Source: Chloroflexota bacterium
Lineage (GTDB): Bacteria > Chloroflexota > Dormibacteria > Dormibacterales > Dormibacteraceae
Direction of reading: 5' to 3'
Assembly: GCA_005880175.1 (NCBI GenBank)
Contig: VBJR01000062.1
Location: 14,053-23,425, forward strand
Length of the DNA: 9,373 nt
The notes beneath the pieces are model-generated. The model worked only from the letters and a program-made list of their open reading frames with translations. It searched no databases and was not told the origin of the DNA. Both the position numbers and the translations under genes were made by a program. The stretch's first letter is position 1; each line of letters opens with the position of its first letter. Shown here in pieces: positions 1-6,874 of this stretch.

Positions 1-795
1 CCGGGCGCGACCGCGGGGGCGGCCTTCGGCATCTCCACCGCGGACGGTCAGCACATGGTCGCCCAGCTCACCGCCGCCGCCGCCGCGGTCCGGTCGGCCT
101 CGGCCGACGTGGATCGGCTCCGGGCCCAGCCCCCCGCGCCGGCGGCGATCGACCAGCTGCGCGCCGAGCTGGCCCTCGAGCAGGCCCAGTTCACGTTCCG
201 GGACGCCATCCGGCAGGAGCAGGATCTCGTCTATTCGCTCGCCTCGCGGTCGGACCTGGAGAGCGCGACGCTGCCGCTGCTGGCCGGCGGCCCGGCCGCC
301 CCGGTGGCCCAGGCCGACCAGGGCCTGCACGCGCTGTGGCGGCTGGTGGGGATCGATCCCGGCGCCACGATCCATCCCCGGTACAACAAGCGCTTCGCCG
401 ACTCCGATCCCCCCGACGCGCTCCTCGGCTACTACCGGGCCGCCGCGGCTCGGACCGGCATCGACTGGACGTACCTGGCCGCGATCAACTACATCGAGTC
501 GGACTTCGGCCGCAACCTCGGCCCCTCCAGCGCGGGCGCGCTCGGCCCGATGCAGTTCCTGCCCTCGACGTTCCGCCAGTACGGCGGCGGCGGCGACATC
601 ATGAGCGCGCACGACTCGATCGAAGCCGCCGCGCTGATGCTGGCCCGGAACGGCGCGCCGGGGAGCTACGACCGCGCGGTGCTGAGCTACAACCACAGCC
701 AGGACTACGTGGCGGCGGTGAAGGCGTACGCCGCCGCGATGCGGGCCGACGTACTCTGGTTCACTCGGTTCTATTACTGGAGCACGTACGGCTGA
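1..795 (+). CDS. Lytic transglycosylase (SLT/MltB-like fold), 5'-truncated by window edge
   Basis: Probable peptidoglycan lytic transglycosylase, which cleaves the MurNAc-GlcNAc bond outside the membrane. The frame is open from base 1, so the true start and any signal peptide lie upstream; the ATG at 55 is internal or uncertain. Counting from that ATG, residues 1-65 are Ala/Arg/Glu-rich and probably a helical or coiled-coil spacer. Residues 125-215 carry the catalytic domain: the likely catalytic Glu is E148 in IESDFG, followed by the family signature SSAGALGPMQFLPSTF (158-173) and the late SYNHSQDYV motif (211-219), where the Tyr/Asn pair is typical. The protein ends soon after the domain. 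The next gene begins 30 bp downstream on the same strand, so the two may be cotranscribed. The family is clear from the motifs; the exact subfamily and the role (growth, division or secretion) are not. Confidence 0.88.
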   Translation, partial: PGATAGAAFGISTADGQHMVAQLTAAAAAVRSASADVDRLRAQPPAPAAIDQLRAELALEQAQFTFRDAIRQEQDLVYSLASRSDLESATLPLLAGGPAAPVAQADQGLHALWRLVGIDPGATIHPRYNKRFADSDPPDALLGYYRAAAARTGIDWTYLAAINYIESDFGRNLGPSSAGALGPMQFLPSTFRQYGGGGDIMSAHDSIEAAALMLARNGAPGSYDRAVLSYNHSQDYVAAVKAYAAAMRADVLWFTRFYYWSTYG

Positions 796-812
796 CGACC
801 CGGCCCGAGCCC

Positions 813-825
813 GGGAGGAGAGGAG
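813..825 (+). promoter_or_regulatory. Strong purine-rich ribosome binding site for the HtrA-like gene
   Basis: GGGAGGAGAGGAG directly precedes the ATG at 826. The upstream GGAGG core sits at a usable distance from the start, and this purine run is the clearest Shine-Dalgarno in the window. It supports the ATG at 826 as the start. Confidence 0.75.
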
Positions 826-1959
826 ATGAGCCACCGTCTGCGCGCCACCATCCCGGGAGTGCTCACGGCCATCGTCCTCGCCGGCTGCTCGACCCAGCCC
901 GCCCCCACGACGACGGGCAGGCCGCAGAGCGCCACGTCCCCCTCCCCCACCGTCGCCGCGGCGGCGCCCCCCACGGCGGCCGCGGCCGGCCCGACCACCG
1001 TCGGCAGCTTCGACGCCGCGCACGCCGCCCAGGTGCTGGGGCCGGCGGTCGGCCTGGTCATCGCGACCGGCGCCAGCGGCAGCCGGGGCACGGGCAGCGA
1101 CGAGGGCAGCGCGTTCGTCTTCAGCGCCCAGGGCGGCACGAGCTTCCTGCTGACGAACAACCACGTGGTCCAGGGCGCCCGGCGGGTCCAGGTGCTGATG
1201 CCGGACGGGCGCCACTTCACGGTGGACGTCCAGGCCGCCGACCCGATCGAGGACGTGGCCGTGCTCAAGGTGAGCGGCACGCTGCCCGTGGCGCAGCTGG
1301 CGGACTCGACGAAGGTCCAGGTGGGGCAGCCGGTCATCACGATCGGGAGCCCGCAGGGCAGCTCGGGGTTCGACACGGTGACCGTCGGCTCGATCTCGGC
1401 CCTGCACCGCCAGCTGACCGGCGTCAGCGGCGGCGGCGGCAGCCAGCCGGAGAACCTGAACGACGTGCTCCAGACCGGCGCCCCGATCAACCCCGGCAAC
1501 TCGGGCGGCCCGCTGGCCGACGGCAACGGTCACGTGGTGGGCATGGTGACGGCGGGCAGCACGAACGCGACCGGCATCGGCTTCGCGATCCCGAGCGCGG
1601 TCCTCACGCGGGTGATCCCGAGCCTGGTGCAGGGCCGGCAGCCCGGCCACCCGTACGTGGGGATCTGCTTCCGCGCGATCGAGGACGCGCTGCCGACCAG
1701 CCCGGACGTGCCGGGCTACGGGATCGTGGTGGACCGGGCGCTGCCCGGCACGCCCGCGGAGAAGGCGGGCCTCCAGACCGGCGACGTGATCGAGAAGATC
1801 GACAGCACGAACCTGAACAACGGCCAGACCCTGGGCGGCGTGCTCCAGGTGCACAACCCGGGCGACACGGTGAAGCTGACCACGCTGCGGGGCGGCGGCA
1901 CGGTGGACCTGACCCTGACCCTGAGCGACCGCCCGGCCAACGGCGGCCCGGCCTGCTGA
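826..1959 (+). CDS. HtrA/DegP-like S1C serine protease lipoprotein with PDZ domain
   Basis: A 377-residue extracytoplasmic protease, probably for protein quality control. The N-terminus has a short basic region, a hydrophobic stretch and a lipobox VLAGC with Cys21 as the likely lipidated residue, followed by a Thr/Pro/Ala-rich linker (about 22-60). The trypsin-like domain spans about 65-265 with a complete triad: His113 in LTNNHVV, Asp143 in EDVAVLKV and Ser226 in NPGNSGGPL. One PDZ domain follows (about 275-370), with YVGI as the likely carboxylate-binding loop and the typical PGTPAEKAGLQTGDVI segment. Cys281 in the PDZ domain and the C-terminal Cys377 are the only other cysteines and could pair, which is inference. 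A single PDZ and lipid anchor suit a surface-tethered HtrA rather than a two-PDZ DegP. It follows the transglycosylase by 30 bp, consistent with an envelope-maintenance pair. A GC hairpin lies just after the stop. Confidence 0.93.
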   Translation: MSHRLRATIPGVLTAIVLAGCSTQPAPTTTGRPQSATSPSPTVAAAAPPTAAAAGPTTVGSFDAAHAAQVLGPAVGLVIATGASGSRGTGSDEGSAFVFSAQGGTSFLLTNNHVVQGARRVQVLMPDGRHFTVDVQAADPIEDVAVLKVSGTLPVAQLADSTKVQVGQPVITIGSPQGSSGFDTVTVGSISALHRQLTGVSGGGGSQPENLNDVLQTGAPINPGNSGGPLADGNGHVVGMVTAGSTNATGIGFAIPSAVLTRVIPSLVQGRQPGHPYVGICFRAIEDALPTSPDVPGYGIVVDRALPGTPAEKAGLQTGDVIEKIDSTNLNNGQTLGGVLQVHNPGDTVKLTTLRGGGTVDLTLTLSDRPANGGPAC

Positions 1960-1963
1960 CGGC

Positions 1964-1981
1964 CGGGGCCGCCAGGCCCCG
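1964..1981 (+). terminator. Candidate hairpin after the HtrA-like gene, no T-tract
   Basis: CGGGGCC-GCCA-GGCCCCG forms a perfect 7-bp GC stem with a 4-base loop, starting 5 bases after the stop codon and ending just before the merR promoter candidate. Position and strength fit a transcription stop or an mRNA 3'-end stabiliser, but there is no following T run, so intrinsic termination is uncertain. Confidence 0.4.
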
Positions 1982-1987
1982 AACCGT

Positions 1988-1993
1988 TAGAGT
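1988..1993 (+). promoter_or_regulatory. Candidate -10 box for leaderless transcription of merR-menF
   Basis: TAGAGT matches the TAnnnT -10 pattern and ends 8 bases before the GTG at 2002, so transcription would begin at or next to the start codon. No Shine-Dalgarno is visible there, which fits a leaderless mRNA. No convincing -35 is seen. The box overlaps short GAGT/ACTC inverted repeats that could be an autoregulatory operator. Confidence 0.5.
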
Positions 1994-2009
1994 GACTACT
2001 CGTGGAGTA
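1990..2009 (+). promoter_or_regulatory. Candidate operator: interlocking GAGT/ACTC dyads over the merR start
   Basis: Two small inverted repeats overlap: GAGT-GACT-ACTC (1990-2001) and TACTC-GTG-GAGTA (1997-2009), the second centred on the start codon. MerR proteins bind dyads at promoters and often regulate themselves. The arms are only 4-5 bp, so chance is possible. The AGTGACTACTC part (1991-2001) is nearly repeated in the menB/menE intergenic region. Confidence 0.35.
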
Positions 2010-2600
2010 CCGGATCGAACAGTTGGCCCAGGCCGGGGGCGTGGCGGTGGACACGATCCGCTTCTACCAGGGCAAGGGACTGCTCGACCCGCCCCGCCGC
2101 GACGGCCGGGTGACCTGGTACGCGGAGCACCACCTGGAGCGGCTGCGCCGCATCCGCGACCTCCAGCAGCGCGGGTTCACGCTGGCCGTGATCCGGCGGG
2201 GCGCAGCGGCGTGGCGGTGCCCCTGCTGCGGGCGCTGGAGCAGGCCGGCCTGCTGCTGCCCGTCGCCGACGGGGAGGAGCCCCGCTACCCCGCCGAGGAC
2301 CTCGACGTCCTGGCTGCCGGCCTCAAGCTGATGGAGGCCGGCGTGCCGCTGGGCGCGCTGATGGACCTGGGCGCCGAGCACGCGGCCGCCGTCGAGCGGA
2401 CCGCCCGCCGGGCCGTGGACCTGTTCGACCAGCACGTGCGCGAGCGCATCCAGGCGCAGGGCCTGCCCCCGGCGGAGGCGGAGCGCCAGCTCCTGGAGAC
2501 GTTCCGCGACCTCCTGGACGCCAGCGGCACGCTGGTCCGCCACCACTTCCAGCGGGCGCTGCTCCGCGCCGCCCGGGAGCGGATCGAGCGTACGACGTGA
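2002..2600 (+). pseudogene. MerR-family transcriptional regulator, interrupted by a frame change
   Basis: A DNA-binding regulator starting at GTG 2002. Residues 1-66 form a MerR winged helix-turn-helix: YRIEQLAQAGGVAVDTIRFY as recognition helices, GRVTWY as the wing, then HLERLRRIRDLQQRGF. This frame is coherent to about 2199. Afterwards the sensible protein continues in the third frame from about 2202 (SGVAVPLLRALEQAGLLLP onwards) to the TGA at 2598. That second half holds a MerR-like second HTH (RYPAEDLDVLAAGLKLMEAGVPL) and a helical C-terminus ending HHFQRALLRAARERIE. Two-HTH actinobacterial MerR proteins of this sort normally have a linker between the halves, so sequence seems missing as well as out of frame. 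As written, translation from 2002 would run to a stop at 2329-2331 with junk after residue 66. The indel is real inactivation or an assembly/sequencing error. The stop overlaps the menF start. Confidence 0.78.
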
Positions 2601-3815
2601 GGCCGCGGGAGCTCGACCACACGCCGGACCTCGTGGAGCTGGTCTCGGCGGCGCGGGCGGCCGGCCACGAGGTGATGCTCGTCGAGCGGCCCATGCCGGA
2701 CGCGGTCTCGGTCGCCGGCGTGGGCCGCCGCTACGACCTGGTCTCGACCCCCGGCGGCGCCGCCCTGGAGGACGCCGCCGGCCGCCGCCTGGACGCCGAG
2801 GCCGGCCCCGACCGCCTGGCCGCCGCCGCCCGGCTGTGGCGCCGGCTGGCGGCGCGGGAGCCCGGGCTCGTCGCCATCGGCGGCTTCGCGTTCGACCCCG
2901 CGCGCGACCCCGACGGCGCCTGGCGGGGCTTCCCGGCCGTGCTGTTCCGGGTGCCCGAGCTGGCGGTGACGCGCTCCCGCGGCCGCACGTTCGCGGCCGG
3001 CGACCTGGCCCTCCTCGACCAGCCCGCCGCCTGGGAGGCGCCCCCGGCCCGGCGCTTCGCGATTGAGCCGGTGCGGCCGGAGGACGACTGGATGGCCGCC
3101 GTGGCCGAGGCCGCCCGCCGGCTGCGCGGCGGCGAGGCGGCCAAGGTGGTGCTGGCGCGCGAGGTGATGGCCCGGGCCGACGGCGTGGTCGCGGCCGGCC
3201 GGGTCGCCCGGGCGCTGCGCGGCGCGTATCCCGCCTGCTTCACGTACGTGATCGCGGGCGCCGACGGCACGGCGTTCGCGGGCGCGTCACCGGAGCTGCT
3301 GCTGCGCCGGTCCGGCACCACGGTCACCAGCCAGCCGATGGCCGGCAGCACCGCCCGCGGCGAGGACGAGGCGGAGGACGAGGCGCTGGCGGCGGCCCTG
3401 GTCGCGAGCGCCAAGGACACCGCCGAGCACCGGGTGACCGCCCGGTACGTCGCCGAGGCGCTGGGCGCGGCCTGCCGCTCCGTCGAGATGACGGGCCCCG
3501 AGATCGCCGAGCCTGCTCGACCTGGCCGCCTGCCTCCACCCCACCCCCGCCATCAACGGCGCCCCGGCCCTGGCCGCCCACCGGCTGATCGCCGAGCTGG
3601 AGGGCATGGAGCGGGGCTGGTACACCGGCGCGGTGGGCTGGATGGACGGGCAGGGGGACGGCGAGCTGGCCATCGCCATCCGGTGCGGCCTGCTGTACGA
3701 GGACGGCGCCCGCCTGTACGCGGGGAACGGCATGATGCCCGACTCCGACCCGGCCGCCGAGCTGGAGGAGACGCGCCTCAAGCTGCGGGTCCTGCTGGGC
3801 GCGCTCGCGAGCTGA
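2597..3815 (+). pseudogene. menF: Isochorismate synthase (menaquinone pathway), frame change and apparent internal loss
   Basis: Converts chorismate to isochorismate, the first committed menaquinone step. It starts at GTG 2597, overlapping the merR stop as GTGA, so translational coupling is likely. Frame 2 carries residues 1-305: AAKVVLAREV (Lys183, the expected general-base lysine), FAGASPELLLRR (228-238), and PMAGSTARGEDEAEDEAL with SAKDTAEHRV, the hallmark chorismate-binding block. At about 3510 the coherent protein jumps to frame 3: SLLDLAACLHPTPAING, GWYTGAVGWMDG, then YAGNGMMPDSDP and ELEETRLK (Mg-binding region), ending at TGA 3813-3815. The family's conserved segment around the LxHLxT motif, expected between RYVAEAL.. 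and LHPTPA, is absent from both frames, so roughly 20 residues appear lost as well as the frame. Uncorrected, frame 2 runs to 3877 with meaningless sequence. Either the gene is dead, with isochorismate made elsewhere, or the assembly is faulty. Confidence 0.85.
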
Positions 3816-3820
3816 CGGGC

Positions 3821-3826
3821 TATCCT
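3821..3826 (+). promoter_or_regulatory. Weak candidate -10 box upstream of the methyltransferase gene
   Basis: TATCCT, 5 bases after the menF stop, matches TAnnnT. A start near 3833 would give a leader of about 40 bases containing the GGGGGGAG ribosome binding site. No -35 is seen, and read-through from menF is equally possible. Confidence 0.25.
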
Positions 3827-3860
3827 GCTCGTCGCGTGCGCGTGCGCATGCAGACCTGGT

Positions 3861-3868
3861 GGGGGGAG
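3861..3868 (+). promoter_or_regulatory. Ribosome binding site that decides the TTG start at 3874
   Basis: GGGGGGAG lies 5 bases before TTG 3874. The alternative in-frame GTG at 3859 sits on top of this purine run and has no ribosome binding site of its own, so the TTG is preferred. Confidence 0.55.
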
Positions 3869-3873
3869 CATCT

Positions 3874-5148
3874 TTGAGCGAGCTGACGCACGAAGTCACC
3901 ACGGGCGCGTCCTGGTCGGACCTGGACCGCCTCAACGCGAGCTTCTACTCGCGCTTTCCGTATCCGTGGCGGCCGATGTCGCTGCGCCGCGTGCTCGATC
4001 CCGAGTTCGAGGCGCGGTTCCTGGCCCAGGCGCTCGGCCGCTGGGGGCAGCTGGCCGTCCCGGCCGGCGGCCGGATCTGGGTGGCCGGCTGCGGCACGAA
4101 CCAGGCGGTCATCACCGCGCTGCGCTTCCCCGCCGCCGACGTGCTGGGCACGGACCTGTCCGAGCCCTCGCTGGACCTGGCGCGCAACTCGGCCGGCCAG
4201 GTCGGGGCCACGAACCTGACCCTGCGCCGGGAGACCATCGAGGAGTCCCGCGACCGGGACGCGTTCGACCACGTCATCTGCACCGGCGTGGTCGGCCACG
4301 TGACGGAGCCCGAGGTGGCGCTGCGGCGGCTCGGCGAGGCGCTGCGGCCGACGGGCGTGATCGAGCTGATGGTCTACAACGCCCACCAGCGGGTCGGCCT
4401 CGTCGCGTTCCAGGACGCGCTCCGCCTGCTCCACGCGGGCGATCGCGACGACTTCGACGGCCAGCTCGCGGTGGGCCGCGGCCTGCTGGCCAACCCGGAG
4501 CTGAAGCCGCTCCTCGTCGAGCTGGGCCTGCCCCTGTCGGGCGTGCCGGCCGAGGCGCTGGCCGACGCGGTGATCCAGCCGATCGAGCGCGGCTACACGA
4601 TGGGCCAGCTCGCCGAGATGGCCGGCCGCTGCGGGCTCCGCGTGGCGGCGCCCTGCCTGAACCAGTTCGACCAGCCCAACCAGCGCCACGACTGGAACAT
4701 GCGGTTCGTGGACCCGGAGGTCCAGTGCCGCTACGACGCCCTGCCGGACCTCACGCGCTGGGAGATCACGAACCTGCTCCGCCGCGAGACGTCGCCCAAG
4801 CTCTGGGTCTACCTGGTGCGCGAGGACAGCCCGCTCCCGCTCAAGCCGGAGCGCCAGCTGACCGAGGAGTTCCTGGCCGCCACCGAGGTCGAGCGGGGCC
4901 AGGCCCGGACCCGGCTGTACATGCGCAGCGGCGCGTCGGAGTACAGGGCCCACCCGGACGAGGTCCCGCACCCGCGAGCCCACCCCGACCCGGGGTGCCA
5001 GCGCATCGTGGACGCCGTCGCCGGGCCCGGCCGCGCCCGCCTGGCCGACGCCGTCGCGGGCGAGCGGCAGGGCGCCGGCCCGGCCGACCTGAACCTGGTC
5101 CGGCTGTACCTGACGACCCCGCTGTACCCGTACCTGCTCGTCAGGTAG
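3874..5148 (+). CDS. Class I SAM-dependent methyltransferase, large, substrate unknown
   Basis: A 424-residue protein from TTG 3874 (429 if GTG 3859 is used). An aromatic N-terminal motif FYSRFPYPW (24-32) precedes a Rossmann methyltransferase domain: motif I VAGCGTNQA (70-78), acidic motif II GTDLSEPSLDLAR with Asp94, and the later VICTGVVGHVTEP and LRPTGVIELMVYN strands. The FYxxFPYPW start plus VAGCGT..TDLSxxSL resembles a family of uncharacterised, often TPR-linked methyltransferases, with GH replacing their usual HH. About 240 C-terminal residues follow, without recognisable motifs. It is roughly twice the length of UbiE/MenG and lacks clear UbiE signatures, so demethylmenaquinone methylation is only a guess from location. 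It lies 58 bp after menF, converges on menD and overlaps its 3' end by 8 bp. No membrane segments or signal peptide are evident, so it is probably cytoplasmic. Confidence 0.82.
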   Translation: MSELTHEVTTGASWSDLDRLNASFYSRFPYPWRPMSLRRVLDPEFEARFLAQALGRWGQLAVPAGGRIWVAGCGTNQAVITALRFPAADVLGTDLSEPSLDLARNSAGQVGATNLTLRRETIEESRDRDAFDHVICTGVVGHVTEPEVALRRLGEALRPTGVIELMVYNAHQRVGLVAFQDALRLLHAGDRDDFDGQLAVGRGLLANPELKPLLVELGLPLSGVPAEALADAVIQPIERGYTMGQLAEMAGRCGLRVAAPCLNQFDQPNQRHDWNMRFVDPEVQCRYDALPDLTRWEITNLLRRETSPKLWVYLVREDSPLPLKPERQLTEEFLAATEVERGQARTRLYMRSGASEYRAHPDEVPHPRAHPDPGCQRIVDAVAGPGRARLADAVAGERQGAGPADLNLVRLYLTTPLYPYLLVR

Positions 5149-6874
5149 CGGCGCCGGCGCGCAGGGCGCTGGCCACCGCCGCCCAGCAGGCGCGGTGGCC
5201 GGCGACGCTGCCGGCGCGGTCGAACGGCACGCGGACCAGCGAGACGCCGTCCTCGGCCAGCGCCGCGCGCAGCGTCGCCGGCAGGGCGGCCGCCTCCGGC
5301 GCCTCGTGGAACGGGAGGCCGTAGAGCCGGGCCACGTCCTCGAGGCGCAGGCCGAGCGGCGTGCCGAACAGCTCCTCGAACACGTCGGCGTGCTCGGACT
5401 GGGGCAGGAAGCTGAAGATGCCGCCGCCGTCGTTGTCGAGCACGACCACGACCGCGCGCAGGCCGTGCCGGCGGGCCGCCCAGAGGCCGTTCATGTCGTG
5501 GTACAGGCTGAGGTCGCCCAGCAGCACCACGGTGGGCACGCCGGGCGCCGCCGCGGCCGCGCCGAGCCCGGTCGAGACCAGGCCGTCGATCCCGCTGGCG
5601 CCGCGGTTGGCCAGGAAGCGCTGGCCGGGCGCCGCCGCCGGCCAGAACGTGTCGGCGTCGCGGATCGGCATGCTGGACCCGATCACGACCCGCGCCTCCT
5701 CGGGCAGCGCGGCGGCCAGCGCCCGGACGGCGTGACCCTCGTGCAGCGGCGGCGACTGGAGCGCCGCGGTCAGCGCGGTCGCCGCCGTGGCGCCGGCCGC
5801 GACCCAGGCGTCGCGCCAGCCGGCGGCCGCCTTCCGGCCGGGCAGCCGCTCCGCCAGGGCGCCGAGCAGGAGCGCCGGGTCCCCGCGGACGAGCTCGGCC
5901 GCCCGCTGCCCGGGGTCGCGCCAGCCCTCACCGTCCACGACGACGGTGGGGGCGCCCGCCAAGAGCCGGTCGATCGCCTTCGACGTCGGCGGGGCGCCGA
6001 GGCGCAGGACCAGGTCCGGCCGGTGCGCGCCCGCCCAGGCGGCGTCGCGGAGCAGCGCGTCCGCCGCCTCGACCAGGCCGGTCGCGCAGCGCCGGCGCAG
6101 CTGCGAGGTCGGCTCGGCCAGCAGCGGCGCGTCCAGGCGCTCCAGCAGCGCGTCCAGCGGGTCCCGCAGCGCGGCGCCGCCGCGCAGCTCGCCGGCGACG
6201 ACCAGTGGCCGCCGGGCGGCGCCCAGCAGGGCCGCCAGGTCGCGCACCGTCGCCTCCGCCGGCGGCGCCGCGGGCCGCCGCACGCGGGCCGGCGGCCCCG
6301 CCGCCGGGACGGCGGCCGGCACCTGGCCCGGCGCCGGCGTCAGCGGCTCGCGCAGGGGCAGGTTGAGGTGCACGGGCCCCTCCGGGTCGCCGGCGGCCTC
6401 GGCCAGGGCCCGCGCCGCCAGCCGGCGCCAGCGCAGCGGCGCGTCCGGCTCCAGGTCGGGCACGCCGGGGTCGAAGAACCAGCGGACGGCGGGGCCATAC
6501 AGCCGTCCCTGCTCGATCGCCTGGTTGGCGCCGACGTCGCGCAGCTCGGGCGGCCGGTCGGCGGTCAGGACGAGCAGCGGCGCCCGGGAGTGGTGCGCCT
6601 CGATCACGGCCGGGTGGAACTCGGCGGCGGCCGTGCCCGACGTGCACAGCAGCGCGACCGGCCGGCCGGCCGACTTGGCCAGCCCGAGCGCGAAGAACGA
6701 CGCCGACCGCTCGTCCAGGTGCATCCAGACGCGGATGCCCGGGTGGCGCGCGAACGCCATGGCCAGCGGGGCCGACCGCGAACCCGGCGCCACGCACACC
6801 GCCTCCAGGCCGCACCGCGCCAGCTCGTCCACGAACGTGGCGGCGAACGCCTGGGTAGCCTGACCGTCAGCCAT
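5141..6874 (-). CDS. menD: SEPHCHC synthase, ThDP-dependent
   Basis: Joins isochorismate and 2-oxoglutarate (decarboxylated on ThDP) to give SEPHCHC, the second menaquinone step; cytoplasmic. It has 577 residues, close to the family norm. The start is the ATG at 6874: the distance to the substrate-binding GSRS (31-34) equals that in E. coli MenD, so upstream open frame to 7048 is spurious. Key features: APGSRSAP with Arg33; Glu55 in HLDERSASFFALGLAK, the ThDP-activating glutamate position; TSGTAAAEFHPAVIEA; LTADRPPELRDVGANQAI; a C-terminal ThDP/Mg motif GDLSLYHDMNGL starting at 453; and NDGGGIFSFLPQ (481-492). All look intact. The start codon overlaps the menH start on the other strand, and the 3' end overlaps the methyltransferase by 8 bp. 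No ribosome binding site or TAnnnT box is obvious just upstream, so it may depend on transcription from menB-menA. Confidence 0.96.
   Translation of the reverse strand: MADGQATQAFAATFVDELARCGLEAVCVAPGSRSAPLAMAFARHPGIRVWMHLDERSASFFALGLAKSAGRPVALLCTSGTAAAEFHPAVIEAHHSRAPLLVLTADRPPELRDVGANQAIEQGRLYGPAVRWFFDPGVPDLEPDAPLRWRRLAARALAEAAGDPEGPVHLNLPLREPLTPAPGQVPAAVPAAGPPARVRRPAAPPAEATVRDLAALLGAARRPLVVAGELRGGAALRDPLDALLERLDAPLLAEPTSQLRRRCATGLVEAADALLRDAAWAGAHRPDLVLRLGAPPTSKAIDRLLAGAPTVVVDGEGWRDPGQRAAELVRGDPALLLGALAERLPGRKAAAGWRDAWVAAGATAATALTAALQSPPLHEGHAVRALAAALPEEARVVIGSSMPIRDADTFWPAAAPGQRFLANRGASGIDGLVSTGLGAAAAAPGVPTVVLLGDLSLYHDMNGLWAARRHGLRAVVVVLDNDGGGIFSFLPQSEHADVFEELFGTPLGLRLEDVARLYGLPFHEAPEAAALPATLRAALAEDGVSLVRVPFDRAGSVAGHRACWAAVASALRAGAAT
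6856..6861 (+). promoter_or_regulatory. Candidate -10 box for menH, inside the menD start region
   Basis: TAGCCT fits TAnnnT and ends 11 bases before the menH ATG, implying a leader of only a few bases; no ribosome binding site is visible. It overlaps codons 5-7 of menD on the other strand. A perfect 11-base dyad CTGAC-C-GTCAG (6860-6870) lies between the box and the ATG and could be an operator. Confidence 0.4.

Noticed and set aside
2200..2331. Cys-rich CPCC...CCC segment at the end of the first merR frame, resembling a metal-binding site
   Set aside because: It arises only after the frame change. The coherent protein continues in the other frame, where these cysteines do not exist.
336..2600. 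Very long + strand open frame (754 codons) across the first 2.6 kb
   Set aside because: It is an Arg/Gly/Pro-rich shadow frame over the transglycosylase and HtrA genes, as expected in GC-rich DNA. Only its last part (from about 2202) is real, as the second half of the merR product.
3820..4983. Long - strand open frames opposite the methyltransferase gene
   Set aside because: Composition is Arg/Ala/His-rich with no motif, whereas the + strand shows clear methyltransferase motifs and codon bias.
5151..5160. GCGCCGGCGC palindrome near the methyltransferase/menD convergence as a bidirectional terminator
   Set aside because: It encodes the MenD C-terminus, has no loop or T-tract, and such palindromes are common by chance at this GC content.
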